Source: an uncultured Flavobacteriales bacterium (lineage in GTDB: Bacteria; Bacteroidota; Bacteroidia; Flavobacteriales_G; Salibacteraceae). From it: a stretch of 64,000 nucleotides of DNA. Positions 48,287-59,694 of the stretch are shown one piece after another. The position numbers and the translations under genes were made by a program. Every line of letters starts with the position of its first letter. Within the stretch, counting starts at the first letter, position 1. The DNA is taken from assembly GCA_905479105.1 (NCBI GenBank), contig CAJQLE010000002.1, positions 124,001 through 188,000 of the forward strand. The letters are read 5' to 3'. The notes beneath the pieces are model-generated. The model was not told the origin of the DNA, did no database searches, and saw only the letters and a program-made list of their open reading frames with translations.

Positions 48287-49105
48287 ATGGGAAAAATAAT
48301 AGCGATAGCCAACCAAAAAGGTGGTGTAGGAAAAACAACCACAAGTATAAACTTGGCAGCTGCTTTAGGTGTTCTTGAGAAGAGAACGCTTCTTGTTGAT
48401 GCTGATCCGCAAGCTAACGCCACCTCCGGAGTTGGATTTGACCCGAGAAATGTCCGCACAAGTATTTACGAATGCATCATCAATCAAGTTGAGCCAAAAG
48501 ACATCATTCTTAGTACTAAAAGTCCTAATCTAGATATTCTTCCTGCGCATATTGATTTAGTAGGTGCTGAAATTGAAATGATCAATCTTCCAAACCGGGA
48601 GAGAATGATGAGAATGGCATTGAGTAAGGTGAAGGATGATTATGATTTTATCATTATTGACTGTTCTCCATCTCTGGGATTGATTACTGTTAATGCTTTA
48701 TGCGCTGCAGATAGTGTTATCGTTCCTGTTCAATGCGAATATTTTGCGCTAGAAGGTCTCGGAAAACTGCTTAACACCATTAAGATCGTGCAGTCAAGAT
48801 TGAATCAAGATTTAAACATCGAAGGTCTTCTGCTTACCATGTATGATCAAAGACTAAGATTGGCTAACCAAGTTGTTGAAGAAGTGAAAATGCACTTTCA
48901 ACAATTGGTGTTTGACACTATCGTTCACAGAAACACACGCTTAAGTGAAGCTCCGTCACATGGAGAAACCATTATCAGTCATGATGTTTCATCAACAGGC
49001 TCGATCAACTATTTGAACTTAGCGAGAGAAATTCTCCAAAAAAATGACATGACTCGCATAAACGAGAAAGACAAAATTGTAGAGGAGTATAATGGCGAAT
49101 CCTAA
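48287..49105 (+). CDS. parA: Chromosome partitioning ATPase ParA (Soj)
   Basis: Walker-type ATPase that positions replication origins with ParB. 272 residues. The deviant Walker A motif KGGVGKTTTS lies at 11-20 with both lysines; then VDADPQANATSG, IDCSPSLGLITVNA and CEYFALEGLGKL. The chromosomal type is indicated by length and lack of an N-terminal HTH. Its end overlaps parB by 14 bases. I saw no parS-type palindrome near the operon. Confidence 0.97.
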   Translation: MGKIIAIANQKGGVGKTTTSINLAAALGVLEKRTLLVDADPQANATSGVGFDPRNVRTSIYECIINQVEPKDIILSTKSPNLDILPAHIDLVGAEIEMINLPNRERMMRMALSKVKDDYDFIIIDCSPSLGLITVNALCAADSVIVPVQCEYFALEGLGKLLNTIKIVQSRLNQDLNIEGLLLTMYDQRLRLANQVVEEVKMHFQQLVFDTIVHRNTRLSEAPSHGETIISHDVSSTGSINYLNLAREILQKNDMTRINEKDKIVEEYNGES

Positions 49106-50000
49106 GAAAAATGCTTTAGGGCGCGGATTAAGCGCTCTTCTTGAAAATGCTGATACAGATATTACCCAATCTTCTGGGAGATCTAATGATACAACACTCG
49201 GAAGTATTTCAGAAATTAGCGTGCTTCAAATTGAGGCGAATCCTTTTCAACCCCGCTCACGTTTCGAGAGCAATGCCTTAGAGGAACTTGCAGAAAGTAT
49301 CCGACAGCATGGAGTAATCCAACCCGTTACAGTCCGAAAAATGGGCAACGACTCTTACCAGTTAATCAGTGGTGAGAGAAGATTCCGAGCGTCTCAATTG
49401 GTTGGATTAGATTCTATTCCGGCATATATTCGAGTTGCTAATGACCAAGCTATGCTTGAATTGGCATTGGTAGAGAATATCCAACGTGAAGACCTTAACC
49501 CTATCGAAGTAGCCATAAGTTACAAAAGACTGATTGATGAATGTGATTTAACCCACGAAGGTTTAAGCGATAAAATCAGTAAGAGCCGTTCAAACATTAC
49601 CAACTTTCTTCGATTATTGAAATTGCCAGCTGAAATTCAAATGGCGCTGTCAAAAGGAACGATTACTATGGGTCATGCACGTGCACTCATTAGTGTTGAA
49701 GACCCCGCTGAGCAATTGGATATATTCGAGCGAATCATCAATGAAGTTCTTTCTGTACGTGACGTAGAAAATCTTGCGCGTAAGGCTAAGAAACCCAAAC
49801 CCAACATTACCGAAGCAGAGCAGAAAAAAGACTATTACCGAGATGCTAAATATGGTATTAGTCAAACATTGAATGCAAAGGTTGACATGAAGTTTCTACC
49901 AAATGGCAACGGAAAGATCGTGATAGACTTCGTGAATGAGCACGATTTGAACAGAATTATTCAACTTCTGCAAGCCTCAAGTCAGAATTATTCATACTAA
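49092..50000 (+). CDS. parB: Chromosome partitioning protein ParB (Spo0J)
   Basis: parS-binding CTPase clamp, 302 residues. The N-terminal box KKNALGRGLSALLE is the ParA-contact segment. ParB/Srx domain: EANPFQPRSRFE, GVIQPVTVRK and GERRFRA at 94-100 (CTP motif). The central HTH has GLSDKISKSRSNITNFLRLL. The C-terminal dimerisation part ends SSQNYSY. It overlaps parA by 14 bases and is followed by a DUF5683 gene after 41 bases, a common order in this phylum. Confidence 0.97.
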   Translation: MANPKKNALGRGLSALLENADTDITQSSGRSNDTTLGSISEISVLQIEANPFQPRSRFESNALEELAESIRQHGVIQPVTVRKMGNDSYQLISGERRFRASQLVGLDSIPAYIRVANDQAMLELALVENIQREDLNPIEVAISYKRLIDECDLTHEGLSDKISKSRSNITNFLRLLKLPAEIQMALSKGTITMGHARALISVEDPAEQLDIFERIINEVLSVRDVENLARKAKKPKPNITEAEQKKDYYRDAKYGISQTLNAKVDMKFLPNGNGKIVIDFVNEHDLNRIIQLLQASSQNYSY

Positions 50001-50041
50001 AAGACCATTCCTCTTTTATTGCCGTTATTTTGCATCAGTAA

Positions 50042-50656
50042 ATGGCTAAGCCTTTTTCATATTTAATTCTAATAATCTTCCTATTGCAAGGACTGAACCT
50101 TCATGCTCAGAAGGATTCGTTAAAAAATAAACTGCCTCACAAATTTAGCCCTGACACACTTTTAAATTCAAACATTGACGGTCTGCACATCTCAGCCAAA
50201 CCTTATAAAAGAAGTCCAAAAAGAGCTGCCTTACTATCTGCATTAATCCCAGGAGCAGGTCAGATTTACAATCATAAGTATTGGAAATTACCTATTGTTT
50301 ATGGTGCGCTTGCCACTGTAGGATTTTTCTATTTCAATAACAGGTTTTGGTACCTAGAGTATAAAGATGCCTATCTGAATGATTTAGACGAAATCAATGC
50401 GCCTTCAGTGTATGCCCTTCAAGGCGTTACAACATCTCAATTACGCGTTGCAGCCGACCAAAATCAACAGTTCATGGAGTATTCAATGATAGGATTTGCG
50501 TTGCTCTATGGTTTGCAAATTGTTGACGCTACTGTTGATGCTCATTTATTCTATTTTGATGTTAGTGAAGACCTTTCAATGAACTGGCACCCTTCATTGC
50601 AAATGACAAGAAATCAACAATTTGCGCAGGGTCTATCCTTAAATTTCACATTTTAG
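50042..50656 (+). CDS. DUF5683 domain-containing membrane protein
   Basis: 204 residues. A signal peptide or anchor (LILIIFLLQGLNLHAQ) is followed by KRSPKRAALLSALIPGAGQ, the DUF5683 core, and two to three hydrophobic segments (LPIVYGALATVGFFYFNN, IGFALLYGLQIVDATVDAHL). It ends in a beta-strand-like tail (GLSLNFTF). The domain is widespread in Bacteroidota directly after parB and before dapB, as here. Function unknown. Confidence 0.9.
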   Translation: MAKPFSYLILIIFLLQGLNLHAQKDSLKNKLPHKFSPDTLLNSNIDGLHISAKPYKRSPKRAALLSALIPGAGQIYNHKYWKLPIVYGALATVGFFYFNNRFWYLEYKDAYLNDLDEINAPSVYALQGVTTSQLRVAADQNQQFMEYSMIGFALLYGLQIVDATVDAHLFYFDVSEDLSMNWHPSLQMTRNQQFAQGLSLNFTF

Positions 50657-50689
50657 TAAAATCAATAACATGACTACAATCAATACACA

Positions 50690-51403
50690 ATGAAAATTGG
50701 AATCATTGGCTACGGAAAGATGGGCAAAACCATCGAAGAAATAGGAGTTCAAAGAGGGCACGAAATTGTTGCCCGTATCACTTCATCTTCAACAGATGAA
50801 GAATGGAACGATTTAAATGAAGCAGATGTTTGCATTGAATTCACAAATCCTGCGTCCGCTTTAGAAAATATTAAATATTGCATGGAAAATGGATTCCCAA
50901 TGGTAACTGGTACTACGGGATGGTATGATCACATTGACAAAGTTGAACGTTGGCAAGACAAATACAAGGGATCATTCTTTTACGCTTCGAACTTCAGTAT
51001 CGGTATGAATTTGTTTTGGCAAGTCAACAGACGACTGGCCGAGATCATGAACAACCATGAAGATTACGCAGTTTCGATCAAAGAAATTCACCACAAAGAA
51101 AAATTAGACAAGCCAAGTGGAACAGCCATAACGACAGCCGAGCAAATCAATAAGGCCATTCCAGACTTAAAAGGATGGAAATTAGTAGAGGATAATCAAA
51201 ATGCAGATGTAATAGGAATTGAATCAATTCGAGAAGGTGCTGCAAAAGGAACTCACATCGTAACTTACGAAAGTGATATAGATTCTATTGAGTTAAAGCA
51301 TGAAGCAAAGTCGCGCAATGGGTTTGCTTTAGGGTCAATTATGGCTGCCGAATTTCTAGAAGGTCAAAAAGGATTCTTCACAATGGAAGACATGCTAGGC
51401 TGA
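50690..51403 (+). CDS. dapB: 4-hydroxy-tetrahydrodipicolinate reductase
   Basis: Lysine and diaminopimelate synthesis: NAD(P)H reduction of HTPA. 237 residues, the shorter Bacteroidota form. Motifs: IGIIGYGKMGKTIEEIG (nucleotide binding), MVTGTTGWYD, YASNFSIGMNLFWQ and KEIHHKEKLDKPSGTAITTA (substrate site with His and Lys), then RNGFALGSIMAAEFL at the end. It overlaps the convergent membrane protein gene by 9 bases. Confidence 0.96.
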   Translation: MKIGIIGYGKMGKTIEEIGVQRGHEIVARITSSSTDEEWNDLNEADVCIEFTNPASALENIKYCMENGFPMVTGTTGWYDHIDKVERWQDKYKGSFFYASNFSIGMNLFWQVNRRLAEIMNNHEDYAVSIKEIHHKEKLDKPSGTAITTAEQINKAIPDLKGWKLVEDNQNADVIGIESIREGAAKGTHIVTYESDIDSIELKHEAKSRNGFALGSIMAAEFLEGQKGFFTMEDMLG

Positions 51404-52285
51404 CAAACTCAAGACTCTTCTCAGTCTAATTTTTCGCAGTATTTTTTCGGCTAAATCATTGTTTATGAATATACTATAACTGGCTATCATAAACAGTCCA
51501 AAGTCAGTAATTCCTATTAAAAAAATAATAGAAATGTGAAATGCTGCTCCAAAAAGGAGTACCCATTTCCGTATTGGTTTTATCCAAACCAAGGCAATAA
51601 AGAGCACTTGATAAGCCAAAACCATCCAAGTGAGTATTTGAAGAAAAATTGTGTTCTCTTTTAACGTATTGGCAATCCATGGAAAACCAAATTCTTTAAA
51701 TGAAAGCGTCAAAAACATCGCGCTTCCATCCAACCACAAGTCACCCTTTAGTTTCCATATTCCCGAAACCAAATAGAGAATGGCAATTTGCAACCAAATA
51801 GAATAATATGCGAGATGATGGATAAATCTGCCCAAGGATGATAAATAACTCACCTCTTCAGACTTCACTCGAAATAAGAAAATATGAAAGAAGAGTAATT
51901 GTTGAATTAAATGATGCCCGCCAGTACTCACTGCTCCATTTCCAAAATGGAGATTCACGAATAAAAACCAAACAACAATGCGCGTAAATACATTATGAAA
52001 TCCAAGTAATCCCGCAAGTATCAATCCTAAAAATGGTAAAACGAAATACAAATAGTAAATGCGGACTGCTGGAATATTCAACAGCATTGCGAGACGATCA
52101 GGACCGGAGAATGGATCACTAAGCAGAATGAAATAATCCTCACCCCACACTACATTGCCAATTAGAAGTAGTTTAATTGTACTCCAAAGTAAAACCGAGT
52201 ACAGAATTTTGATGAACAGTTCCGAGGAAGAGCCTATACTCAATGTGAATTGCCATTCTTTCAAATTCTTGGTTATCCAATTCAT
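51395..52285 (-). CDS. HTTM-like multi-pass membrane protein
   Basis: 296 residues with about seven hydrophobic segments (ILYSVLLWSTIKLLLIGNVV, AILYLVSGIWKLKGDLWLDG, LLFGAAFHISIIFLIGITDF). The GIWKLKGDLWLDGSAMFLTL stretch and conserved Gly/His loop (STGGHHLIQQLLFFHIF) resemble the HTTM / vitamin-K-dependent-carboxylase-like membrane family; the carboxylase activity itself is not claimed. Its ATG shares one base with the stop of the upstream gene, so the two are coupled. Membrane-enzyme role is inferred. Confidence 0.7.
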   Translation of the reverse strand: MNWITKNLKEWQFTLSIGSSSELFIKILYSVLLWSTIKLLLIGNVVWGEDYFILLSDPFSGPDRLAMLLNIPAVRIYYLYFVLPFLGLILAGLLGFHNVFTRIVVWFLFVNLHFGNGAVSTGGHHLIQQLLFFHIFLFRVKSEEVSYLSSLGRFIHHLAYYSIWLQIAILYLVSGIWKLKGDLWLDGSAMFLTLSFKEFGFPWIANTLKENTIFLQILTWMVLAYQVLFIALVWIKPIRKWVLLFGAAFHISIIFLIGITDFGLFMIASYSIFINNDLAEKILRKIRLRRVLSLSA

Positions 52286-52878
52286 CAGCGCATAGATTTA
52301 ATTGGATACTGCTGAAAAATCTCCTTAGCATGAATGTGATGATCCTCGTCAAAGAAATGATGCTCTGTCTTCACTCCTACCTGAAACGATAAAATATGAC
52401 TATCAGCATAGGCTGAATTTCTAGTAATATATCGCTCTGCTGCATTATGCGCAGGCAAAGAGAACCAGTTTTCATCTGTTGGATTATCAATGAAATTCAC
52501 GAATATGATTCCATCAAACAATGCATTTGAAAGTCCATAGAACATATCATACATGTCAGATGCACTTCCAAATCTATTCCGCCAATGCTGCCGCATCTCT
52601 TCTAGCCCTGGTTCTTCCCAATCAGACCAACCATCGGATGTTTCAACACGAAAAACAAACGAATTAATATTATAAGTTGGGTCTGGGGCAAACATGTAGT
52701 AATTCTGATAAAACCAAGGCACAGAATATCGATCGATTAGCACATTAAGCTTTTTCGGCAGCACTTCATTTCCAAATTGATATCCCAAAACGGTAAAAAA
52801 GTGCATAACAAATCCAAGGATAATTATCCAAAGAATGGAAGACGGTAGTGTATAAGTACTGCTATTTTGCAAGGGCAA
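52285..52878 (-). CDS. Membrane-anchored protein (DUF5819-like), partner of the HTTM-like protein
   Basis: 197 residues from a TTG start. One membrane segment at about 14-34 (SILWIIILGFVMHFFTVLGY) is followed by a periplasmic or outer domain with PWFYQNYYMFAPDPTYN, the element that recalls DUF5819, and VETSDGWSDWEEPG. An internal ATG at 52809 would remove half the anchor, so TTG is preferred. Its TGA overlaps the next ATG by one base. Such a small anchored protein next to an HTTM-like gene suggests a two-part membrane complex. Function unknown. Confidence 0.65.
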   Translation of the reverse strand: MPLQNSSTYTLPSSILWIIILGFVMHFFTVLGYQFGNEVLPKKLNVLIDRYSVPWFYQNYYMFAPDPTYNINSFVFRVETSDGWSDWEEPGLEEMRQHWRNRFGSASDMYDMFYGLSNALFDGIIFVNFIDNPTDENWFSLPAHNAAERYITRNSAYADSHILSFQVGVKTEHHFFDEDHHIHAKEIFQQYPIKSMR

Positions 52879-52935
52879 TGACTACATTTGTTAGTCCTAA
52901 TGACTAGGAATGTTTAATGCATAAAAATACATTTT

Positions 52936-54207
52936 ATGAAACGTGATGAGCTGGTATTTGATCTAATCGACCAAGAAAGAGAAAGACAGGAACATGGTAT
53001 TGAATTAATTGCCTCAGAAAATTTTGTGAGTGACCAAGTTTTGGAAGCCATGGGATCCGTCCTGACCAATAAATATGCTGAAGGATATCCTGGGAAAAGA
53101 TATTACGGTGGATGTGAAATTGTGGATCAAACAGAGCAAATTGCCATCGATCGAGCGAAAGCACTTTTCGGTGCCGAGTATGCTAATGTTCAGCCTCATA
53201 GCGGAGCACAAGCAAATGCTGCAGTAATGTTAGCCTGTCTAAACAAAGATGACGCTATCTTAGGTTTCGATTTATCGCATGGAGGACACTTGACTCATGG
53301 CAGCCCTGTAAATTTCAGTGGTAAGCTCTATCAAAGTAATTTTTACGGTGTTGAAGAAACAACGGGAAGAATTGATTACGACAAATTAGAAGCAAAGGCG
53401 AAAGAAGTAAAGCCTAAAATGATCATTTGCGGAGCTTCGGCTTACAGCAGAGATTGGGACTATGAAAGATTCAGAAGTATTGCAGATAAAGTTGGCGCTT
53501 TGTTGCTGGCAGATATTTCTCATCCTTCTGGATTAATAGCCAAAGGAATTTTAAATGATCCTATGCCACACTGCCATATTGTAACAACCACCACACATAA
53601 AACTCTTCGTGGTCCAAGAGGCGGAATGATTATGATGGGTAAAGATTTTGAGAATCCATGGGGATTAAAAACACCAAAAGGAGCAACAAGAATGATGAGT
53701 GCTATCCTTGATAGTGGAGTATTCCCCGGAACGCAAGGTGGACCATTGGAACACGTTATCGCATCAAAAGCTGTAGCATTTGGCGAGGCTCTAACTGATG
53801 AATACATGAGTTATTGCTTGCAAGTCATCAAAAATGCGAGTGTAATGGCCGAAGAATTGATGAAACGAAATTATAAAGTGATTTCAGGTGGAACTGACAA
53901 CCACATGATGCTGATTGATCTTCGTAATAAGAATATCACAGGAAAAGAAGCAGAAGCCGCGCTTGTTGCAGCTGATATCACCGTGAATAAAAACATGGTT
54001 CCATTTGATGATAAATCACCATTTGTAACATCTGGAATTCGCGTGGGAACGGCTGCTATTACCACAAGAGGAATTACAGAAAAACAAATTCCTTGGGTAG
54101 TAAACCTAATTGATCGTGTAATCATGAGTAAAGGAGATGCCTCTATCATTGAACAAGTAAAATCTGAAATAAACGCAGAAATGAGCAAGTATCCATTATT
54201 TGCGTGA
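52936..54207 (+). CDS. glyA: Serine hydroxymethyltransferase
   Basis: PLP enzyme interconverting serine and glycine with THF; main source of one-carbon units. 423 residues. Motifs: [59 protein letters not shown] and [17 protein letters not shown] with the PLP Lys222. The C-terminal domain has [15 protein letters not shown]. Its stop overlaps a GTG that could open the next gene, so fumarylacetoacetase may be coupled. Confidence 0.98.
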   Translation: MKRDELVFDLIDQERERQEHGIELIASENFVSDQVLEAMGSVLTNKYAEGYPGKRYYGGCEIVDQTEQIAIDRAKALFGAEYANVQPHSGAQANAAVMLACLNKDDAILGFDLSHGGHLTHGSPVNFSGKLYQSNFYGVEETTGRIDYDKLEAKAKEVKPKMIICGASAYSRDWDYERFRSIADKVGALLLADISHPSGLIAKGILNDPMPHCHIVTTTTHKTLRGPRGGMIMMGKDFENPWGLKTPKGATRMMSAILDSGVFPGTQGGPLEHVIASKAVAFGEALTDEYMSYCLQVIKNASVMAEELMKRNYKVISGGTDNHMMLIDLRNKNITGKEAEAALVAADITVNKNMVPFDDKSPFVTSGIRVGTAAITTRGITEKQIPWVVNLIDRVIMSKGDASIIEQVKSEINAEMSKYPLFA

Positions 54208-54221
54208 TAAACGAAAAACAC

Positions 54222-55490
54222 ATGTTAGAATCTAATAATCCAAGAAGACAAAGCTGGGTTGAGATCCCAGAAGACAGCGACTTTCCAATTCAAAACTTAC
54301 CATTTGGAATTCTATCACGCAATGGTGGAATTAAAAAAGTTGGCGTGGCCATAGGTAACTATGCGGTTGATCTTTCTGCTCTTTACGATTTCGGATATTT
54401 AGACCCTCATGAATTCTCTCATGATCATTTTCAAAATGATTATTTAAATGACCTTTTGAGCTTAGGAAAAGAAAAAGTAAGGGCTTTACGCGAACGAATT
54501 TCATTCCTTCTCAGCACTGACTCAAATGAGCTGAAGAACGACACGAAACTCAATCAAATTCTTTTTAAAGCAAGTGAACTTGACATGCACCTTCCCGTTA
54601 AAATTGGAGACTACACGGACTTCTATTCAAGTGAAGACCATGCTCGGAATGTGGGTAAAATGTTTCGTGATCCTGAAAATGCATTGTTGCCGAATTGGAA
54701 ACATATACCGGTTGGTTATCACGGGCGTTCATCTTCTATCATTCCATCTGGAGTTGCTATTCACCGTCCTAAAGGACAAACAATTCCGAAAGATTCTGAC
54801 CAACCAATTTTTGGTCCTTCCAAATTATTAGACTTTGAGCTTGAAATGGCATTTATCACTTATCCTGGAAAGGAACTTGGTGATAGCATTTCTACTTCAG
54901 AAGCTGAAGATTACATCTTCGGAATGGTGATAATGAATGACTGGAGTGCGAGAGATATTCAGAAATGGGAATATGTGCCTTTGGGTCCATTTTTAGCGAA
55001 GAATTTTGCTTCATCAATTTCGACTTGGATCGTTACCATGGATGCTCTAGAACCTTTTCAAACATCTGGACCAGTGCAAGACCCTGAAGTGCTTTCCTAT
55101 TTAAAATACGAAGGAAACCATCATTACGATATTCATCTTGATGTAATGATTAAGCCTGAAAATGCCGAACCGACAATCGTTAGTCAATCAAATTACAAGC
55201 ATATGTATTGGAATATGGCTCAACAATTGGCTCATCATACTGTTAATGGCTGTAATATCCATGGTGGAGACATGATGGCTTCTGGAACGATTAGTGGTCC
55301 AACTCCCGATAGTTTTGGTTCAATGCTCGAAATCAGTTGGCAAGGAACGAAGTCAATCACGCTCTCTGATGGTACTGAAAGAAAATTCATTCAAGATAAA
55401 GACACCGTCATAATGAAGGGTTATTGTCATAATGAGGATGTAAGAATTGGATTCGGAGAATTATCTACAAAAGTTCTTCCAAGCAAATAG
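54222..55490 (+). CDS. fahA: Fumarylacetoacetase
   Basis: Last step of tyrosine breakdown: splits fumarylacetoacetate into fumarate and acetoacetate. About 422 residues from the ATG at 54222. Motifs: the N-terminal SH3-like part (QNLPFGILSRNGGIKKVGVA), then DYTDFYSSEDHARNVGKMFR, PVGYHGRSSSIIPSG, LDFELEMAFI, MNDWSARDIQKWEYVPLGPF and GDMMASGTISGPTPDSFGSM. A GTG at 54204 overlaps the glyA stop and would add six residues. Homogentisate dioxygenase and other pathway genes are not nearby. Confidence 0.95.
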   Translation: MLESNNPRRQSWVEIPEDSDFPIQNLPFGILSRNGGIKKVGVAIGNYAVDLSALYDFGYLDPHEFSHDHFQNDYLNDLLSLGKEKVRALRERISFLLSTDSNELKNDTKLNQILFKASELDMHLPVKIGDYTDFYSSEDHARNVGKMFRDPENALLPNWKHIPVGYHGRSSSIIPSGVAIHRPKGQTIPKDSDQPIFGPSKLLDFELEMAFITYPGKELGDSISTSEAEDYIFGMVIMNDWSARDIQKWEYVPLGPFLAKNFASSISTWIVTMDALEPFQTSGPVQDPEVLSYLKYEGNHHYDIHLDVMIKPENAEPTIVSQSNYKHMYWNMAQQLAHHTVNGCNIHGGDMMASGTISGPTPDSFGSMLEISWQGTKSITLSDGTERKFIQDKDTVIMKGYCHNEDVRIGFGELSTKVLPSK

Positions 55491-55540
55491 ATATCTTTAT
55501 TTGGTTCACTTCGTATATAAAGTAAGTCCTCATTGAAGAC

Positions 55541-57772
55541 ATGTCTGAAGAACAACTGACATTAGAACGCAAAGCGATAGCGCGTGAGTATAGAGCCCTG
55601 CTTAAAAACTCAAAGCGAAATGCTACTGATGCGGATAAAATTTTAATTCGGAAAGCTTTTGACCTTGCCGTTGAGGCTCATCAAAACATGCGTAGGAAGT
55701 CTGGAGAAGCCTACATCTTCCATCCTATCGCAGTGGCAAGAATTGTTTCTGAAGAAATTGGTTTAGGAACAACTTCCATAGTATGCGCATTGCTTCATGA
55801 TGTAGTGGAAGACACTGAAATCAATTTGGATGATATTGAAAGTTTATTTGGTCCACGAGTGCGTCTTATTATAGATGGATTAACCAAAATAAAAGGAGCA
55901 CATTTTCTTGAAAACGCCTCGATGCAAGCGGAAAACTTCCGCAAAATGTTGCTTACACTGTCAGATGACGTTAGGGTAATATTGATAAAGCTCGCAGATC
56001 GATTGCATAATATGCGAACTCTGGGATCGATGCGCAATGACAAGCAGCAAAAAATTGCTTCAGAGACATTGTACCTGTATGCTCCGCTATCTCATAGACT
56101 AGGACTTTACAACATTAAGAGTGAGCTTGAAGATCTATGTTTAAAATACAAGGAACCTGAAGTTTACAGCGAGATTGAAACTGCCTTGGCAAAAAGTAAA
56201 GCAGTCAGAACCCGATTCATCAATCAGTTTACTGTTCCTGTCCAACGCGCATTGAAAATTGCAGATTTTGAGTTTGAGATTAAATCAAGAACTAAATCAA
56301 TTTATAGCATCTATAATAAGATGCTGACGAAGAATATTCCTCTGGAAGAAATTTATGATGTGTTCGCAATTCGAATCATTCTGAATTCTAAACAGGAAGA
56401 TGAAAAATCCGATTGCTGGAAAGCATATAGTATAGTGACAGACTATTACAAACCAAATCCTGATCGATTGAGGGATTGGATAAGCACACCAAAGAGCAAT
56501 GGTTATGAATCATTGCATACCACTGTGATGAGTCCATCGGGTAAGTGGGTTGAAGTTCAAATTCGCACCAAGCGCATGGATGAGATTGCTGAAATGGGCT
56601 ATGCTGCTCATTGGAAATACAAAGAGTCGGCAAGTGAACATGCATTGGATGAGTGGATCACTCGAATTAGAGAAACTCTTCAAAACCCAGATCCGAGCGC
56701 GCTAGAATTTATTGATGATTTCAAATTAAATTTATTCTCTAAAGAAATCTTCGTTTTCACTCCAAAAGGAGAGTTAAAAAACTTACCTCAATCAGCTACT
56801 GCACTGGATTTTGCGTTTGAAATTCACACCCAAGTTGGAGCGCAATGTATTGGAGCTAAAGTGAATCACAAGTTGGTCCCATTAAGCTCTCAATTGAACA
56901 GTGGTGATCAGGTAGAAATTCTCACCAGTTCAAAGCAGAAGCCAAAGGAAGACTGGCTCAGATTTGTGGTAACTGCAAAAGCCAAGTCAAATATCAAAGC
57001 GCTTCTCAAAGAAGAACGCAGAAAAATTGCAATTGATGGCCAAGAGATTCTAGGAAGGAAGCTAAGAAATTTAAAAATCAATAGCAATGATGCAAACATT
57101 AAGAAAATACACAGCTTCTTTAAATTAACTTCCCCACACGAGTTATACTATAAAGTAGGCACAGAGCAAATTGATCTATCTAAATTATCCAATTTAAAAA
57201 AGGAAAAAGGACAACTCAAGTACAGAAGTGCTAGAAAGAAAAAAGCTTCATCCATTAAAGACATTGTCAAATCAATTGACACTAAAAACACCAACCTAGT
57301 TATTGGTGATAGTATGGAGAGCTTGGATTACAAAATTGCCAGTTGCTGCAATCCCATCCCAGGTGATAATATTTTCGGTTTTGTCACTGTCAGCGATGGA
57401 ATTAAAATTCACCGTCAAAATTGTCCGAATGCCATAACCCTAATGTCTAATTATGCCTACCGCATCATTAAAGCAAAATGGACCAATGCTGAAGTTATTT
57501 CATTCTTGGCAGCCATTAAAATCATAGGCATAGATCAAGTGGGGTTAGTAAATGATGTTACTAAAGTAATTTCAAGTGAATACAATGTCAACATGCGAAG
57601 TATTTCTTTCGATACAGATGATGGCATTTTTGAGGGAACAATTAAAGTTTATGTAAATGACACTACCCATCTTACTGAGTTGATGAGAAAATTGAGTGCA
57701 ATTGATGGCGTTACCAAAGTAAGTAGAATCAAAGGCGAACAACTTGAATCAACAGTTAATGTAGCTAATTGA
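55541..57772 (+). CDS. Bifunctional (p)ppGpp synthetase / hydrolase (RelA/SpoT family)
   Basis: Makes and degrades the stringent-response alarmone. 743 residues. The hydrolase domain at 40-200 keeps the HD motif: His61 (FHPIAVARIV) and His86-Asp87 (LLHDVVEDTE), so hydrolysis should be active. The synthetase domain has EIYDVFAIRIIL and SNGYESLHTTVM (substrate site). TGS follows (IFVFTPKGELKNLPQSATAL), then a basic/zinc-finger-like region (KIASCCNPIPGDNIFGFVT) and a C-terminal ACT domain (IGIDQVGLVNDVTKVIS). A fur-like gene follows after 16 bases; the order with purA is seen in other Flavobacteriia. Confidence 0.96.
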   Translation: MSEEQLTLERKAIAREYRALLKNSKRNATDADKILIRKAFDLAVEAHQNMRRKSGEAYIFHPIAVARIVSEEIGLGTTSIVCALLHDVVEDTEINLDDIESLFGPRVRLIIDGLTKIKGAHFLENASMQAENFRKMLLTLSDDVRVILIKLADRLHNMRTLGSMRNDKQQKIASETLYLYAPLSHRLGLYNIKSELEDLCLKYKEPEVYSEIETALAKSKAVRTRFINQFTVPVQRALKIADFEFEIKSRTKSIYSIYNKMLTKNIPLEEIYDVFAIRIILNSKQEDEKSDCWKAYSIVTDYYKPNPDRLRDWISTPKSNGYESLHTTVMSPSGKWVEVQIRTKRMDEIAEMGYAAHWKYKESASEHALDEWITRIRETLQNPDPSALEFIDDFKLNLFSKEIFVFTPKGELKNLPQSATALDFAFEIHTQVGAQCIGAKVNHKLVPLSSQLNSGDQVEILTSSKQKPKEDWLRFVVTAKAKSNIKALLKEERRKIAIDGQEILGRKLRNLKINSNDANIKKIHSFFKLTSPHELYYKVGTEQIDLSKLSNLKKEKGQLKYRSARKKKASSIKDIVKSIDTKNTNLVIGDSMESLDYKIASCCNPIPGDNIFGFVTVSDGIKIHRQNCPNAITLMSNYAYRIIKAKWTNAEVISFLAAIKIIGIDQVGLVNDVTKVISSEYNVNMRSISFDTDDGIFEGTIKVYVNDTTHLTELMRKLSAIDGVTKVSRIKGEQLESTVNVAN

Positions 57773-57780
57773 TACCTTTG
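57773..57780 (+). promoter_or_regulatory. -7 box (TACCTTTG) before the Fur-family gene
   Basis: Exact TAnnTTTG match 8 bases before the fur-like ATG, overlapping the last base of the upstream stop region. It could give the regulator its own transcript. A -33 TTG at the right distance is not clear. Confidence 0.35.
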
Positions 57781-57788
57781 ATCGCTGA

Positions 57789-58247
57789 ATGAAGTCCACT
57801 GAAATAAAACAAGAAGTACGTATCATCTTCAAACGCTATCTCGAGGAGCATAAACATCGCAAAACTCCGGAGAGATTTGCCATTCTCGATGAAATCTACA
57901 ACTCAAAAGGTCATTTTGATGTAGAGGCACTTTATGTTCAAATGAAGAATAAAAAGTACCGTGTTAGTCGCGCAACTTTATATAACACGATAGACCTTCT
58001 GCTAGCTTGCAATCTGATTAGAAAGCATCAGTTTGGTAAAAACATGGCGCAGTTTGAACCGAGCTACACCAATAGTCAACATGATCATATCATTTTTACC
58101 GATTCAGGAGAAGTACAAGAATTCTGTGATCCTCGGTTGCAGCTTATCAAAAAATCTTTGGAAGACGCATTAGGTATTAAAATTCTTCATCATTCATTGA
58201 ATTTTTATGCGGTGAAAATTGATGAAATAGAATCCGAAAAAGACTAA
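57789..58247 (+). CDS. Fur-family metal-dependent transcriptional regulator
   Basis: 152 residues. The winged helix shows [20 protein letters not shown] and the recognition helix [20 protein letters not shown] (59-71). The dimerisation and metal site shows HDH at 98-100 ([16 protein letters not shown]) and a single Cys at 113. The two CxxC zinc motifs of classical Fur are missing, as in the Bacteroidota subgroup, so the sensed metal (Fe, Zn or Mn) cannot be told. It lies between the (p)ppGpp enzyme and purA. Confidence 0.9.
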   Translation: MKSTEIKQEVRIIFKRYLEEHKHRKTPERFAILDEIYNSKGHFDVEALYVQMKNKKYRVSRATLYNTIDLLLACNLIRKHQFGKNMAQFEPSYTNSQHDHIIFTDSGEVQEFCDPRLQLIKKSLEDALGIKILHHSLNFYAVKIDEIESEKD

Positions 58248-58383
58248 AACCCTCTCCCCTTTTTCTGTTTCTTCATAGACAGTTTACTTTACTCTTTTGA
58301 GAACTTTGATTTTATTGCTCACAAATAGTGTAAAACTCAGTTGATTCTGCAGGAAGAATCGAGTCCCGTCTTGGTCAAAAAGA

Positions 58384-59691
<1,308 letters not shown>

Positions 59692-59694
59692 CTA

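Noticed and set aside
48066-50041. parS sites near parA-parB
   Set aside because: No palindrome of the parS type (a TGTT...AACA-like 16-mer with central CACGTG) was seen here or elsewhere in the window by eye.
58357-58377. tRNA 3'-end-like stretch (TCGAGTCCCGT then CTTGGTCA)
   Set aside because: The upstream bases cannot pair to form the T stem, and no anticodon arm, D arm or acceptor 5' strand is present. At best a chance likeness or a very decayed remnant.
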